DNA of 64,000 nt from an uncultured Lachnospiraceae bacterium (GCA_947625015.1 CANQMR010000007.1:1-64000), one strand, 5' to 3'; shown: positions 43,122-52,386, counted from the first letter of the stretch. Notes: generated by a model not told the origin, from the sequence alone. A program made the numbers and translations.

Positions 43122-45122
43122 TTATTTGGTCATCAAGGAAAGAATCTCATTGCTTCTGGCAATGAACTTGGTCATCGCCTCCGCCTCTAACGGCGCATGG
43201 GCTAAGAGGGCCAGGTCGTATAACTGCTGGCAGACCATAGCGGTATTTTCTCCCTCCGGGTTATTCAGAATATACTGTACCAGATTGTTGTTGGCATTTA
43301 AGACTAGAGTCTGTCCGCCGTCGCCGAACATAGAGGAATCCATGGCGCCCATCATATTATACATTTTCATCATATCCTGCATTCTCCGGGTTTCCTCCGG
43401 CAGGGTAATCATGGAGGAAATGGCGGCGTTCTTCAATTTCTCCACTTTCACAGTCAGCTTGTCGTTATCTAAGGCTTTCTTGAAGATTTCCGTCAGCTTG
43501 TCTGTGGTATCCTTTAACTCTTCCTCCGGAATATCCTCCTTGAAGGTGTTTGTGATATCCGAGTCGATACGGGTAAATTTGACGCCCTCATTTTTCTGCT
43601 CCTGATGCGTGATGAACGGGGTATCAATATTGTGGGTAAGGACTACCGCATCAATGCCCTGCTCCTTGAACATATTAATATACTGGGACTGTACCTTTTC
43701 ATCATCTGTATAAAAGACGGTGTTCTCGTATTTGTCCTTACCCGCTTCAAGATAATCGGAGAGGGTGAGGTATTTGCCCTCTAAGTTCCGGTACAGGATA
43801 TAATCCTTCATCTTCTCGTCAAATTTGCTGTCCTTTAAGCAGCCAAACTTGATAAACGGGCTTAAGTCCTCCCAGTAGCTTTCATAGGCTTCCCGCTCGG
43901 TCTTGAACATGCCGGACAGCTTGTCTGCCACCTTTTTGGTGATATAATCGGATATTTTCTTCACAAAGCCGTCGTTTTGCAGGGCGCTTCGGGACACATT
44001 TAAAGGAAGGTCCGGACAGTCGATGACGCCCTTTAACAGCAGCAGAAATTCAGGAATGACTTCCTTAATATTATCAGCAATAAACACCTGATTGTTGTAG
44101 AGCTTAATGGTACCCTCTAAGGTGTCATACTCGGAATTAAATTTGGGGAAGTATAAAATACCCTTTAAATTAAACGGATAATCCATATTCAGATGAATCC
44201 AGAACAAGGGCTCCTTAAAGTCTAAGAACACCTTGCAATAAAATTCCTTATATTCTTCTTCCGTACAGTCGTTTGGATGCTTGGTCCATAAAGGATGGGT
44301 GTCGTTGATGGGCTGTTCTTTTGGCTCCTTTACCTCTTTACCGGCCTCATCATTGCCGTCTTCGTCAGTCTCGGTCTCATCATTGCCCGCCGCCTCCTCT
44401 TTGGCGTCGGCAGCCTTGTCTTCTTTTGCTTCTTCCGGCTCGGAAGCTTCGGAATCAATGACGTCTTCCGCCTCCTCCTTGGCAGCGTCAGCATTGGTAA
44501 AGTAGATTTCCTCCGGCATGAAAGAACAATACTTTTCCAAAACCTCTTTTACTCGGTATTCGTTGGCAAACTCGTAGCAGTCTTCATTCAGATACAGGGT
44601 GATTTCCGTACCATGCACGTCCCGGTCACCTGTGGACATCGTATATTCTGTGCCGCCGTCGCACTCCCAGAATACCGGCTCTGCGTCGGCCTGATAGGAG
44701 AGGGTGTTAATCGTCACCTTGTCCGCTACCATAAAGGCAGAATAAAAGCCTAAGCCGAAATGTCCGATAATCTGGTCGTCTGTGGCCTTGTCCTTATATT
44801 TTTCCAAAAAGTCTGAGGCTCCGGAAAAGGCAATCTGATTAATATATTCATGAACCTCTTCCGCCGTCATACCGATACCGTTATCAATAAAGGTAAGCGT
44901 CTTGTCAGTGGGACTGGCAATCACATCAATCCGGTAACGGGTGTCCTCCGGTTCTTCATATTCTCCGATTAAAGCCAGCTTCCGCAGCTTGGTTACGGCA
45001 TCGCAGGCATTGGAAATCAGTTCCCGGATAAAAATGTCATGGTCGGAATACAACCACTTTTTAATAATTGGGAAAATGTTATCGCTGTTGATGGATAAAC
45101 TTCCCTTTTTCTTTCTTGGCAT
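43122..45122 (-). CDS. htpG: Hsp90-family chaperone HtpG with an acidic linker
   Basis: A 666-residue ATP-dependent chaperone. The N-terminal ATPase has FIRELISNACDA, DNGIGMTAEEV and GHFGLGFYSAF; the middle domain has LPLNVSRSALQND. Between them lies a strongly acidic segment of about 60 residues (about 209-271, Glu/Asp/Ala-rich), placed where eukaryotic Hsp90 carries its charged linker and most bacterial HtpG proteins have only a short loop. AAGGAG is about 10 bases before the ATG. A CIRCE element upstream predicts HrcA control. Confidence 0.96.
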   Translation of the reverse strand: MPRKKKGSLSINSDNIFPIIKKWLYSDHDIFIRELISNACDAVTKLRKLALIGEYEEPEDTRYRIDVIASPTDKTLTFIDNGIGMTAEEVHEYINQIAFSGASDFLEKYKDKATDDQIIGHFGLGFYSAFMVADKVTINTLSYQADAEPVFWECDGGTEYTMSTGDRDVHGTEITLYLNEDCYEFANEYRVKEVLEKYCSFMPEEIYFTNADAAKEEAEDVIDSEASEPEEAKEDKAADAKEEAAGNDETETDEDGNDEAGKEVKEPKEQPINDTHPLWTKHPNDCTEEEYKEFYCKVFLDFKEPLFWIHLNMDYPFNLKGILYFPKFNSEYDTLEGTIKLYNNQVFIADNIKEVIPEFLLLLKGVIDCPDLPLNVSRSALQNDGFVKKISDYITKKVADKLSGMFKTEREAYESYWEDLSPFIKFGCLKDSKFDEKMKDYILYRNLEGKYLTLSDYLEAGKDKYENTVFYTDDEKVQSQYINMFKEQGIDAVVLTHNIDTPFITHQEQKNEGVKFTRIDSDITNTFKEDIPEEELKDTTDKLTEIFKKALDNDKLTVKVEKLKNAAISSMITLPEETRRMQDMMKMYNMMGAMDSSMFGDGGQTLVLNANNNLVQYILNNPEGENTAMVCQQLYDLALLAHAPLEAEAMTKFIARSNEILSLMTK

Positions 45123-45156
45123 AAAAAATCATCTCCTTCAATTCATTACAAATACA

Positions 45157-45185
45157 ATAATAGTATACGGCATTTAAAAAGTCAA
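45157..45185 (-). promoter_or_regulatory. Promoter of htpG
   Basis: On the minus strand: TTGACT (45185-45180), 17-nt spacer, TATTAT (45162-45157). The CIRCE operator begins 8 bases upstream of the -35 box. Confidence 0.8.
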
Positions 45186-45192
45186 GAAAAAA

Positions 45193-45219
45193 TTAGCACT
45201 CATTTTAAATGAGTGCTAA
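45193..45219. promoter_or_regulatory. CIRCE operator (HrcA-binding site)
   Basis: A perfect inverted repeat TTAGCACTC-N9-GAGTGCTAA, the exact CIRCE consensus. It lies just upstream of the htpG promoter, so HrcA heat-shock repression is predicted. Confidence 0.95.
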
Positions 45220-45332
45220 CAGGGATGAAAACCACATTTTTAAATTAAGATTGTCACATTTTATCGAAAAGCGCATAAAATGACTAAAAGTGTTGAAATT
45301 ACAGACTTTTTCAAAAATATAAAAAGAAAATT

Positions 45333-45839
45333 TCAGATTTCATAGTTAAAATCAATACCGTATGATTTTAATAATGTGACAATTTGTTGAAAAAATTGAA
45401 TTTCCAAATCCTTTTCCAGAGTGAAAAATGAGTAGGAAATTCCGCCCGTCACATTTAATTTGTTGTCCTGATATAAGATGTTAAGAAATATGCCGGTAAT
45501 ATCATTTGGATTTTGTGATAAATTTGATTGATTAATCAGAGAATCCGCTAAATCCTTATGGGCTTTTAATATAATTTTAAACTGGAGAGGAGATTGCTTT
45601 CCCTTAATCAGTTGAAAAATTTTCTCCCGCGCAATGCCCCAGGGAAGAAAGGTATTTTCGGAATAAGGAAGGGTTTCCCAGTCGTTTGCATCATAAAAAT
45701 TCCGGTTGATATGCCCGTCAATGGAATAGGACATATCGGTCTTTATGACGGCGGATACAAATTCATAGGAATCAAAGGCGTTTGTTCCTAATAAAAGCTG
45801 CATAAATTTTTTAATCTCGATTATCTCTGCTGCCTGCAT
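45333..45839 (-). CDS. DUF5721-family protein
   Basis: A 168-residue protein that I recognise as DUF5721, a family of unknown function found in Lachnospiraceae and relatives. No signal peptide or membrane helix is visible. Conserved-looking stretches include FDSYEFVSAVIKTDMSYSIDGHINRNFYD and WGIAREKIFQLIKG. GGGAAAGGA lies 7 bases before the ATG. It reads towards htpG but the CIRCE promoter separates them. Confidence 0.7.
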   Translation of the reverse strand: MQAAEIIEIKKFMQLLLGTNAFDSYEFVSAVIKTDMSYSIDGHINRNFYDANDWETLPYSENTFLPWGIAREKIFQLIKGKQSPLQFKIILKAHKDLADSLINQSNLSQNPNDITGIFLNILYQDNKLNVTGGISYSFFTLEKDLEIQFFQQIVTLLKSYGIDFNYEI

Positions 45840-46072
45840 ATGTTTTCCTTTCCCTGCTCAAAGTGAATCGCAGGATTTTGGTAATTATCTAAATAGCCAG
45901 TTTACCATTGATATTTAAAAACCGCAACAATTTTGCAGAAAAATCCGTTGGAAACAGGGCGGCGCAATATTTCGGAAAGGACATAAGATGTTTTCATTGA
46001 ATATTTTGGAAATTTTCATTATAATAAGAAACGGTATGAGGGGCTTGCATATGGAATACGGAGGATACAACA

Positions 46073-47323
46073 TTGACTGAGAAGAGAAAGAGTATCAAAT
46101 GGAAGCTGTTTTTTATCATATTACTGCCGACAGCATTGCTTGGCGTGGCGATTTTTATATTTGGAGCCTATTTAATCTATGAGTTAGCGTCGGATCACAT
46201 TCATGATGAACTGGAAACTACCACCCATGTGTTGAAGAGCTGCTTTGACCTTACGGTGCAGGGGGATTATTCCTACGACGGTAAAGTGATTAAAAAGGGG
46301 AATGTAAACATCAGCGATCCTTCCCTGTTATATGACATTAAGGAAAATTCAGGAATCGACACCACTATTTTCTGGAAAGATGTGAGAATCTCAACTACGG
46401 TGGAGGATGAGCATGGTGTGTCTGCGGCGGGAACGAAAGCGGAGAAAGTGGTTTCGGACGCAGTGTTAAAGAAAGGGGAAAATTATTATTCCGTTGATGT
46501 TATGGTCAACGGAAGCCGCTATATTGGATATTACACTCCTTTACGGAATGAGGACCAGACCGTTGTGGGTATGGTCTTTGCCGGAAAACCTATGAATATC
46601 GTGTATAGGAGTGTAGGGGAGATTGTGCTGTGGTTTTTGCTTTTTACGATGCTGGCCGTTTTGCTTGCATTGGTAATTTGCAGGAAGTTTACCGAAGGAT
46701 TGATTTCCGACATTAACCGGATTAAACAGTTTCTCCACACGATATCGGACGGTAATTTTACGGTCTCCATAGACGGGGAGATTATGAAGCGCAAGGATGA
46801 AATTGGAGAAATAGGCGTCTATGCGGATAAAATGAGGCATGACCTGAAGGTTTTGGTGGAGTTAGATGCGTTAACCTCCCTGTATAACAGAAGAAGCTGT
46901 AATAACCGGCTAAAAAACTTACAGGAAGAAAAAAGCCGGTTTACAATCGTGATGTGCGATATCGACTGGTTTAAGAATATCAACGATCAATATGGACACG
47001 ACTGCGGCGATTATATTCTGACCGATATTTCCTCCAGGATACGGAAAAGCGTGGAGGGATGCGGTTTTGCCAGCCGGTGGGGCGGCGAGGAGTTTCTGCT
47101 GATTTATGAGACGGCCTATGAACAGGTCAAAGAAAAGGTGGAGGCGTTAGCCGGACAGATTCGGGACAACGAGTTTGCCTATGACGGAAAGAAATTTCAT
47201 GTGACGATGACCTTCGGTGTGAAGGAGGCAGAGCCGGGAGTCAATTATGAAAAGACCATTAAGGCGGCGGATGATAATCTGTATACCGGAAAGCGGAACG
47301 GAAGAAATCAGATTGTCTATTAG
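46073..47323 (+). CDS. Membrane diguanylate cyclase with Cache-type sensor
   Basis: A 416-residue protein: helix about 12-33, extracellular Cache-like domain about 35-180 (YDIKENSGIDTTIFWKDVRISTT), second helix about 185-210, HAMP-like region to about 265, and a GGDEF domain about 270-416. The active-site motif is GGEEF (from residue 337), with FKNINDQYGHDCGD as the substrate site, so it should make cyclic di-GMP. The start is TTG at 46073, supported by GGAGGA 7 bases upstream. No EAL protein is nearby. Confidence 0.9.
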   Translation: MTEKRKSIKWKLFFIILLPTALLGVAIFIFGAYLIYELASDHIHDELETTTHVLKSCFDLTVQGDYSYDGKVIKKGNVNISDPSLLYDIKENSGIDTTIFWKDVRISTTVEDEHGVSAAGTKAEKVVSDAVLKKGENYYSVDVMVNGSRYIGYYTPLRNEDQTVVGMVFAGKPMNIVYRSVGEIVLWFLLFTMLAVLLALVICRKFTEGLISDINRIKQFLHTISDGNFTVSIDGEIMKRKDEIGEIGVYADKMRHDLKVLVELDALTSLYNRRSCNNRLKNLQEEKSRFTIVMCDIDWFKNINDQYGHDCGDYILTDISSRIRKSVEGCGFASRWGGEEFLLIYETAYEQVKEKVEALAGQIRDNEFAYDGKKFHVTMTFGVKEAEPGVNYEKTIKAADDNLYTGKRNGRNQIVY

Positions 47324-47398
47324 AAAATGTGTATAAAAACACAACGGCGGCGCATACTAGAAGAAAATGCGGCGCCGCCGCCTGAAATGGAGGTTTAT

Positions 47399-47590
47399 AT
47401 GAAAGCAGTTGTAAATAAAGACGGATGCATAAGCTGCGGACTTTGCGTCAGTACCTGCCCGGAGGTTTTTGCCTTTGGTGATGACGGCTTAGCGGAAGCA
47501 AATGGAAAACTGACAGATTCCAATTTTGCTTCCGCAGAGTCGGCCAGAAATTCCTGTCCTGTGTCAGTCATTGATATCGTTGAGGATTAG
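47399..47590 (+). CDS. Ferredoxin, single [4Fe-4S] type
   Basis: A 63-residue electron carrier. CISCGLCVSTCP supplies three ligands and SCPV near the C-terminus the fourth; only one cluster motif is complete, as in monocluster 4Fe ferredoxins. The start at 47399 is fixed by GGAGG 7 bases upstream. Its stop overlaps that of the convergent transporter gene by 4 bases. Confidence 0.9.
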   Translation: MKAVVNKDGCISCGLCVSTCPEVFAFGDDGLAEANGKLTDSNFASAESARNSCPVSVIDIVED

Positions 47591-48396
47591 AAATATTCTG
47601 CTAATTTTTTTTCAATATGTTGCAGCAAAGTATAGAGCAGCATGGCGATGACGCAGAGAATTAAGATGGAGAGCAGCACATTGCTCATTTTGAAGGTCTG
47701 GGAGCCGTATATAATCAGGTAGCCCAGACCTTCTCGCGCTGCTAAAAATTCCCCGATGACAACGCCCACAAGGCACAGGCCGATGTTTACCTTCATAATG
47801 CTGATGATGTTCGGCACATTGCTGGGCAGAACGACCAGCTTTAAACATTGGAACCGGCTGCCCTTCAGCGTTTTTATCAGTTTGATTTTATCGGCGTCCA
47901 CGCTGATAAAGCCGGTATAGAGATTTAAAATGCTGCCAAAGATGGCAACGGAGCAGGCGCAGACGATAATGGTGGTCTTGTTGGCGCCTAACCATACAAT
48001 GAGAACCGGAGCCAAGGCGGATTTGGGAAGGGCGTTAAGGATTACCAGATAGGGTTCTAATACCTTAGACAGGGTCTGGTTCCACCAAAAAAGGGTGGCC
48101 ATGCCAAGGCTTCCGAGAATCACGATGACAAAGCCGATTAAGGTCTCATAGAGGGTGATGCCGATATGGTGCAGCAGGGAACCGTCCTTTAGCATGGACA
48201 CGAAAGTGGCAAAGAGCTTAGAGGGACAGCAGAAGATAAAGTCGTTGATTATTCCATGCTTTGCCGTATATTCCCACAGGAACAAAAAAGTGATAAAAAT
48301 AAGAATCTGGTATAACCGAATCAAAAATTGCCGGCGCTTTATTTTTCTCACATATTCCGTTTGGGCGTTCTTAACTGAAGTCTTCGTTTTCATCAT
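47587..48396 (-). CDS. ABC transporter permease (SsuC/TauC/ThiX type)
   Basis: A 269-residue membrane protein with about six helices and the BPD transport motif around GSLGMATLFWWNQ and NALPKSALAPVLIVWLGANKTT, plus the EAA-type loop near LKLVVLPSNVPNI. This group imports sulfonates, taurine, nitrate or thiamine precursors. The start (48396) overlaps the ATPase gene by 26 bases and has GGGAGG 6 bases upstream. No substrate-binding protein gene is adjacent. Confidence 0.88.
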   Translation of the reverse strand: MMKTKTSVKNAQTEYVRKIKRRQFLIRLYQILIFITFLFLWEYTAKHGIINDFIFCCPSKLFATFVSMLKDGSLLHHIGITLYETLIGFVIVILGSLGMATLFWWNQTLSKVLEPYLVILNALPKSALAPVLIVWLGANKTTIIVCACSVAIFGSILNLYTGFISVDADKIKLIKTLKGSRFQCLKLVVLPSNVPNIISIMKVNIGLCLVGVVIGEFLAAREGLGYLIIYGSQTFKMSNVLLSILILCVIAMLLYTLLQHIEKKLAEYF

Positions 48397-49162
48397 GTAT
48401 AGCCTCCCATATCTGATTATAATATTTGTTAAATTCCGGAGCGTTTCTTGCGCTTTCCGGCGTGCGGCGGTTATCGCCAAATTCAATTGGAATAATGGAT
48501 TTAATGGTTCCGGGGCGCTTGGATAGGACAATGACCTTGTCGGCCATGGAGATCGCCTCGGCTAAATCATGGGTGACTAAAAGGGTGCTGATGCCTTTTT
48601 CCTTGATAATGGAACCGATATCATTGGACACATTCAGCCGGGTTTGGTAATCCAGCGCGCTGAAAGGCTCGTCAAGCAGAAGGATTTCCGGAGACAGGGC
48701 CAGAGTCCGAATTAAGGCCGCCCGCTGGCGCATACCGCCGGAAAGCTGTCTGGGATAAGCGTTGCGAAAATCCCACAGGCCATAGGTTTTTAAGAGCTCC
48801 TCCATCATTTCAATATGGGAGGCGTCTTTCTTTTTCTGGATTTCCAGTCCTAAGGTAAGGTTCCGGTAAATGGTGCGCCACTCTAACAGGTGGTCTTTTT
48901 GCAGCATATAGCCGATGTTGACGTCAGATTCTTCCCTGGGCTTCCCGTTGATCCGTATAGCGCCGGAGGATAGGGGAAGCAGTCCGGCGGTCAGATTTAA
49001 CAGTGTAGTCTTGCCGCAGCCACTGGGACCCACAAATGAAATAAATTCATTTTTATTTAATTTAAATGAAATGTCCTTAAGTGTCTGAGTTTCACAAGAT
49101 ATTGTATGATAAGAATAATTTACATTAAAAAATTCTAGCAGTGGTATTCCCAATTTTTTCAC
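48371..49162 (-). CDS. ABC transporter ATP-binding protein (SsuB/TauB/ThiZ type)
   Basis: A 263-residue ATPase with Walker A GPSGCGKTT, signature LSGGMRQRAALIR, Walker B LLLDEPFSALD and the His switch VTHDLAEA. The start is GTG at 49162 or TTG nine bases later; AAAGGAAGTG precedes both. It pairs with the permease gene that it overlaps. Substrate unknown (sulfonate, nitrate or pyrimidine-type in this family). Confidence 0.92.
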   Translation of the reverse strand: MKKLGIPLLEFFNVNYSYHTISCETQTLKDISFKLNKNEFISFVGPSGCGKTTLLNLTAGLLPLSSGAIRINGKPREESDVNIGYMLQKDHLLEWRTIYRNLTLGLEIQKKKDASHIEMMEELLKTYGLWDFRNAYPRQLSGGMRQRAALIRTLALSPEILLLDEPFSALDYQTRLNVSNDIGSIIKEKGISTLLVTHDLAEAISMADKVIVLSKRPGTIKSIIPIEFGDNRRTPESARNAPEFNKYYNQIWEAIHDENEDFS

Positions 49163-49232
49163 TTCCTTTTATCCTATATTAATAGTGTATTCAAAATGAC
49201 AAAAATTGACCTAATATACAGAAAATCACCGC

Positions 49233-49261
49233 TTGACGAAAAAAAATCTTTTTTTTATAAT
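49233..49261 (+). promoter_or_regulatory. Promoter of the polysaccharide deacetylase gene
   Basis: TTGACG (49233-49238), 17-nt spacer made almost only of A8 and T7 tracts, TATAAT (49256-49261). The leader is about 115 bases. Confidence 0.8.
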
Positions 49262-49381
49262 AACAACGCTTAGAAAAATTGGCGATTTTTATTCAGATGA
49301 ATGAACAGTGGCCGTATGGCAGATACTATATTTTAGATGCAGACTTCCAGATTTTAAGGAGAAGGGAAATCAGGTGGTAAA

Positions 49382-50395
49382 ATGGCCAAAATAACAAGAG
49401 CGGAGCTTGCCAGAAGGCGGCGGATTGCGCTCTATAAAAAGGTAATTATATACGGTTTTTTAATGATGACAATTCTGCCCATTTTAACCAGCGTATTTTT
49501 GCTGTACAGGGTGAACCAGTTAGAGCAGGAATTGGAGTATGCCCTAAGCGAGGACGGCGGCGATTATCTGACGCTCCAGTCCAGCCGGGAGGCGCTTTTG
49601 AGCGGGCAGGATACTGACAATGGGGAACTTGCCGACTCCACCAGAACGGTGTTAAGCAGCGCCAGCGTGGAGAAGTCTTCCGAGGAAAAATTGACCGGGA
49701 AAGACAGCCGGGAGGAGACGGAAAAAGACGGGCAATCCAAAGATGAGAAACAGGCCAAAGCCGTCAAGCGGGTTTACTTAACCTTTGACGATGGGCCATC
49801 TATTTATACGGGACAGATTTTGGATGTGCTTGCCGCAAATGATGTGAAGGCTACTTTTTTTGTCATTGGCAGAGATGAGAAATACTACGATTATTACAAG
49901 CGCATTGTAGATGAAGGACATACAATTGGTATGCATTCGTATTCCCATGTATATCAGGATTTTTATAAATCTGTGGACAGTTTTGGGGACGAGCTCACGA
50001 AGTTAAGCGACTTAATCAATGAAGTGACCGGGGTAAGACCCAATATTTTCCGGTTTCCGGGAGGCAGCTCAAACAATGTGGCTCCGCTGCCTATTGAGAA
50101 TTACATCGCTTATTTAAATGAGCATAACATTAACTATTACGACTGGAATTCTTTGAGCGGGGATGCGGTTACTTCGGGACTTGCGCCGGAACAGTTGGTG
50201 GACAATATTATGAATGATGTGGAGAAAAATGATGATTCCATAGTGCTGATGCATGATTTGCAGACAACCCATACCACTGTGGAGTCCTTGCAGCTTTTGA
50301 TTGATACGCTGAAAAGCGAGGGGTACGAAATCCTGCCGATTGATGCGGATACTCCGTTAATTCAGCATGTATCCTGTAATTCAGTGGAGGAGTAA
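49382..50395 (+). CDS. Membrane-anchored polysaccharide deacetylase (NodB domain)
   Basis: A 337-residue protein with an N-terminal membrane helix (about 20-42) and a charged Ser/Glu/Lys linker (to about 128). The NodB domain has TFDDGP (Asp136/137 region), the metal-binding HSYSH, RFPGG and LMHD. It is predicted to deacetylate peptidoglycan N-acetylglucosamine, a lysozyme-resistance modification, or another surface glycan. AATCAGGTGG lies shortly before the ATG. It is a single gene ending at a terminator. Confidence 0.9.
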   Translation: MAKITRAELARRRRIALYKKVIIYGFLMMTILPILTSVFLLYRVNQLEQELEYALSEDGGDYLTLQSSREALLSGQDTDNGELADSTRTVLSSASVEKSSEEKLTGKDSREETEKDGQSKDEKQAKAVKRVYLTFDDGPSIYTGQILDVLAANDVKATFFVIGRDEKYYDYYKRIVDEGHTIGMHSYSHVYQDFYKSVDSFGDELTKLSDLINEVTGVRPNIFRFPGGSSNNVAPLPIENYIAYLNEHNINYYDWNSLSGDAVTSGLAPEQLVDNIMNDVEKNDDSIVLMHDLQTTHTTVESLQLLIDTLKSEGYEILPIDADTPLIQHVSCNSVEE

Positions 50396-50442
50396 TTGCG
50401 GGTAATGCCGCAAGATACAAATAATAGTGAGACAGAATAAGG

Positions 50443-50477
50443 GACTACAGATGGAGAAATCCGGCTGTAGTCTTTTT
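50443..50477 (+). terminator. Intrinsic terminator after the deacetylase gene
   Basis: An 8-bp stem GACTACAG / CTGTAGTC with a 14-nt loop is followed by TTTTT. Confidence 0.85.
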
Positions 50478-50557
50478 GCGTCCGGGGTGGCAATCTGCCG
50501 GGATTTGTGCTACAATATTTCATTAGCAGAGATTGGCAGGAAGTTGGTTGAAAAGTG

Positions 50558-51892
50558 ATGACATATAGAGAAGCGCAGGCGTATATGGAGCAGGCGGCAA
50601 AGAGGGGCAGCGTTTTGGGATTGGGGCCGGTAACCAGCCTTTTACAGCGGTTTGGCAATCCCCAGAACCGCCTTAAGGTAATCCATGTGGCAGGGACAAA
50701 CGGAAAGGGGAGCACCTGCACCTTTTTAGAGCATTTATACCGGGCGGAGGGACTGCGGGTGGGAAGATACATTTCACCCACATTATTCTGTTATTTAGAG
50801 CGGTTTCAGATTAACGGGCGGTATATGAAAGAGCAGGAGTTCGCAGCGCTTTTTTCGGTTGTGATGACAGGGCTTTCGGATATGGAAAAGGCCGGGGAGC
50901 CGCTTCCGACTGCCTTTGAAATTGAAACGGCCATTGCTTTTTTGTATTTTTTAGAGCAGAAGGTGGATTTGGTGGTGCTAGAGACGGGAATGGGCGGCCG
51001 ATTAGACGCCACCAATGTAGTGGAACAGCCCCTTTGCACTGTGTTCACCTCCATTGGCATGGATCATATGCAGTTTCTCGGGGATACCATAGAGCAGATT
51101 GCCTTTGAGAAGGCGGGGATTATAAAAAAAGGCTGTCCGGTAGTGGCCTATCCCAATCCGCCGCAGGTGATGGCGGTGTTGGAGGAACAATTTAGTTTAC
51201 ATAATGCTGGATACCTGCCGGAACAGGATAGTTTACATAATACAGAGCGGACAGATCCTTGCGGATTTTACGAGGTAGAAGAAAAGGATATTGAGATTAT
51301 CTCGGAAACTTTAGCGGGCAGTACATTTCGTTATAAGGGAGAGGAATACGGGATTTCCATGGCGGGAAGATATCAGATTTATAATGCGGTTACTGCCATA
51401 GAGACCAAGCTGCGCCTTGACGGCAGTCTGGTAAAGCAGGGGCTTTTAGAAGCCCGGATTGCAGGCCGCTTTGAAAAGATATCGGACGCCCCGCTGATAA
51501 TCCGGGACGGCGCCCATAATCCGGACGGCGCCCATGCGCTTAGAAAAAGTGTGCAAAAGCATTTTACAAACGGGAAAATAATATTTATAATAGGAGTATT
51601 AAGGGATAAGGAATACGATAAAATGATGGAAATACTCTGTCCGCTGGCGGACAAGGTATATACCATTACGCCGAAGAACGAAAGAGGGCTTTCCGGAACT
51701 AAGTTAAGGGAAAGCGTTCTGCCTTACTGCGGGGATGCAGAGGTTTGTGAAGATCCCCTTCAGGCATTAGAGCGGGCCGGAAGGGATTGGCGGCGGCTGG
51801 AAGAACAGGGAGAGAAAGCGGTGATTATCGCTTGGGGCTCCTTATCTTATATCGGGGAATTGGATGGCGGCAGGGAATATGGAACGGGTTGA
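50558..51892 (+). CDS. folC: Dihydrofolate/folylpolyglutamate synthase
   Basis: A 444-residue Mur-ligase-like enzyme that adds glutamate to dihydropteroate and folates. It has LKVIHVAGTNGKGST (ATP loop), YISPTLF, LETGMGGRLDATNV, SIGMDHMQFLGDTIE and IIRDGAHNPDGA. The middle part (about 215-235) has a short poorly conserved insertion. The RBS is weak, and the ATG at 50558 was preferred over the GTG immediately before it. It opens the folate operon and overlaps the next gene. Confidence 0.95.
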   Translation: MTYREAQAYMEQAAKRGSVLGLGPVTSLLQRFGNPQNRLKVIHVAGTNGKGSTCTFLEHLYRAEGLRVGRYISPTLFCYLERFQINGRYMKEQEFAALFSVVMTGLSDMEKAGEPLPTAFEIETAIAFLYFLEQKVDLVVLETGMGGRLDATNVVEQPLCTVFTSIGMDHMQFLGDTIEQIAFEKAGIIKKGCPVVAYPNPPQVMAVLEEQFSLHNAGYLPEQDSLHNTERTDPCGFYEVEEKDIEIISETLAGSTFRYKGEEYGISMAGRYQIYNAVTAIETKLRLDGSLVKQGLLEARIAGRFEKISDAPLIIRDGAHNPDGAHALRKSVQKHFTNGKIIFIIGVLRDKEYDKMMEILCPLADKVYTITPKNERGLSGTKLRESVLPYCGDAEVCEDPLQALERAGRDWRRLEEQGEKAVIIAWGSLSYIGELDGGREYGTG

Positions 51893-52367
51893 ACAGATTA
51901 TGAGGCATCCGCTTTACCTACAGTATCAGCGGCGGATCGATGAACTGGAGAAAGACAGGATGTTTTGCAGGCATGACAGAGGGCACGCCTTAGATGTGGC
52001 AAGAATTATGTATATCCTGACATTGGAGCGGGGAATTTCTTTTAAGAAGGATGTCGTCTATGGCGCAGCATTACTCCATGATATTGGGAGGGCCGCCCAG
52101 TACGAGGAGAACCGTCCCCACGATGAGGCGGGAGCGGAGTGGGCGGCAGAAGTGTTAGCGGACTGCGGTTATGAGAAAGAAGAGATTTCCCTGGTTACAA
52201 GGGCGATTGCCAATCACCCCAAGGAGCGGAATAAAGGCGCGGGAAAAGAGGATTTTTCCAATCTGCTTTACGAGGCGGATAAATTAAGCCGGGCATGTTT
52301 TGATTGCGCCGCCCAAAAAGAGTGCTATTGGGATGACGGGATAAAGAACCAAAAGATTGTGTATTGA
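51864..52367 (+). CDS. HD-domain phosphohydrolase of the folate operon
   Basis: A 167-residue metal-dependent phosphohydrolase-like protein. HD-domain ligands are visible: RHDRGHALDV, LLHDIGR and YEADKLSRACFDC. A Cys-containing C-terminus (FDCAAQKECYW) may bind metal. It overlaps folC by 29 bases and lies just before folP. Its position between folate genes suggests a role in removing phosphate from the dihydroneopterin precursor, but this is inference. A second Met at 51879 could be the start. Confidence 0.8.
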   Translation: MAAGNMERVEQIMRHPLYLQYQRRIDELEKDRMFCRHDRGHALDVARIMYILTLERGISFKKDVVYGAALLHDIGRAAQYEENRPHDEAGAEWAAEVLADCGYEKEEISLVTRAIANHPKERNKGAGKEDFSNLLYEADKLSRACFDCAAQKECYWDDGIKNQKIVY

Positions 52368-52386
52368 GACAGGGGAAGAACAGACT

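Noticed and set aside
43099..43605. 168-residue plus-strand frame
   Set aside because: It is antisense to htpG, hydrophobic by complement, with no supporting RBS.
47346..47381. GC-rich inverted repeat (GGCGGCGCAT / ATGCGGCGCCGCC) as a terminator after the cyclase gene
   Set aside because: The arms pair only with a 2-base bulge and no T run follows on the plus strand; it may simply lie in the ferredoxin leader.
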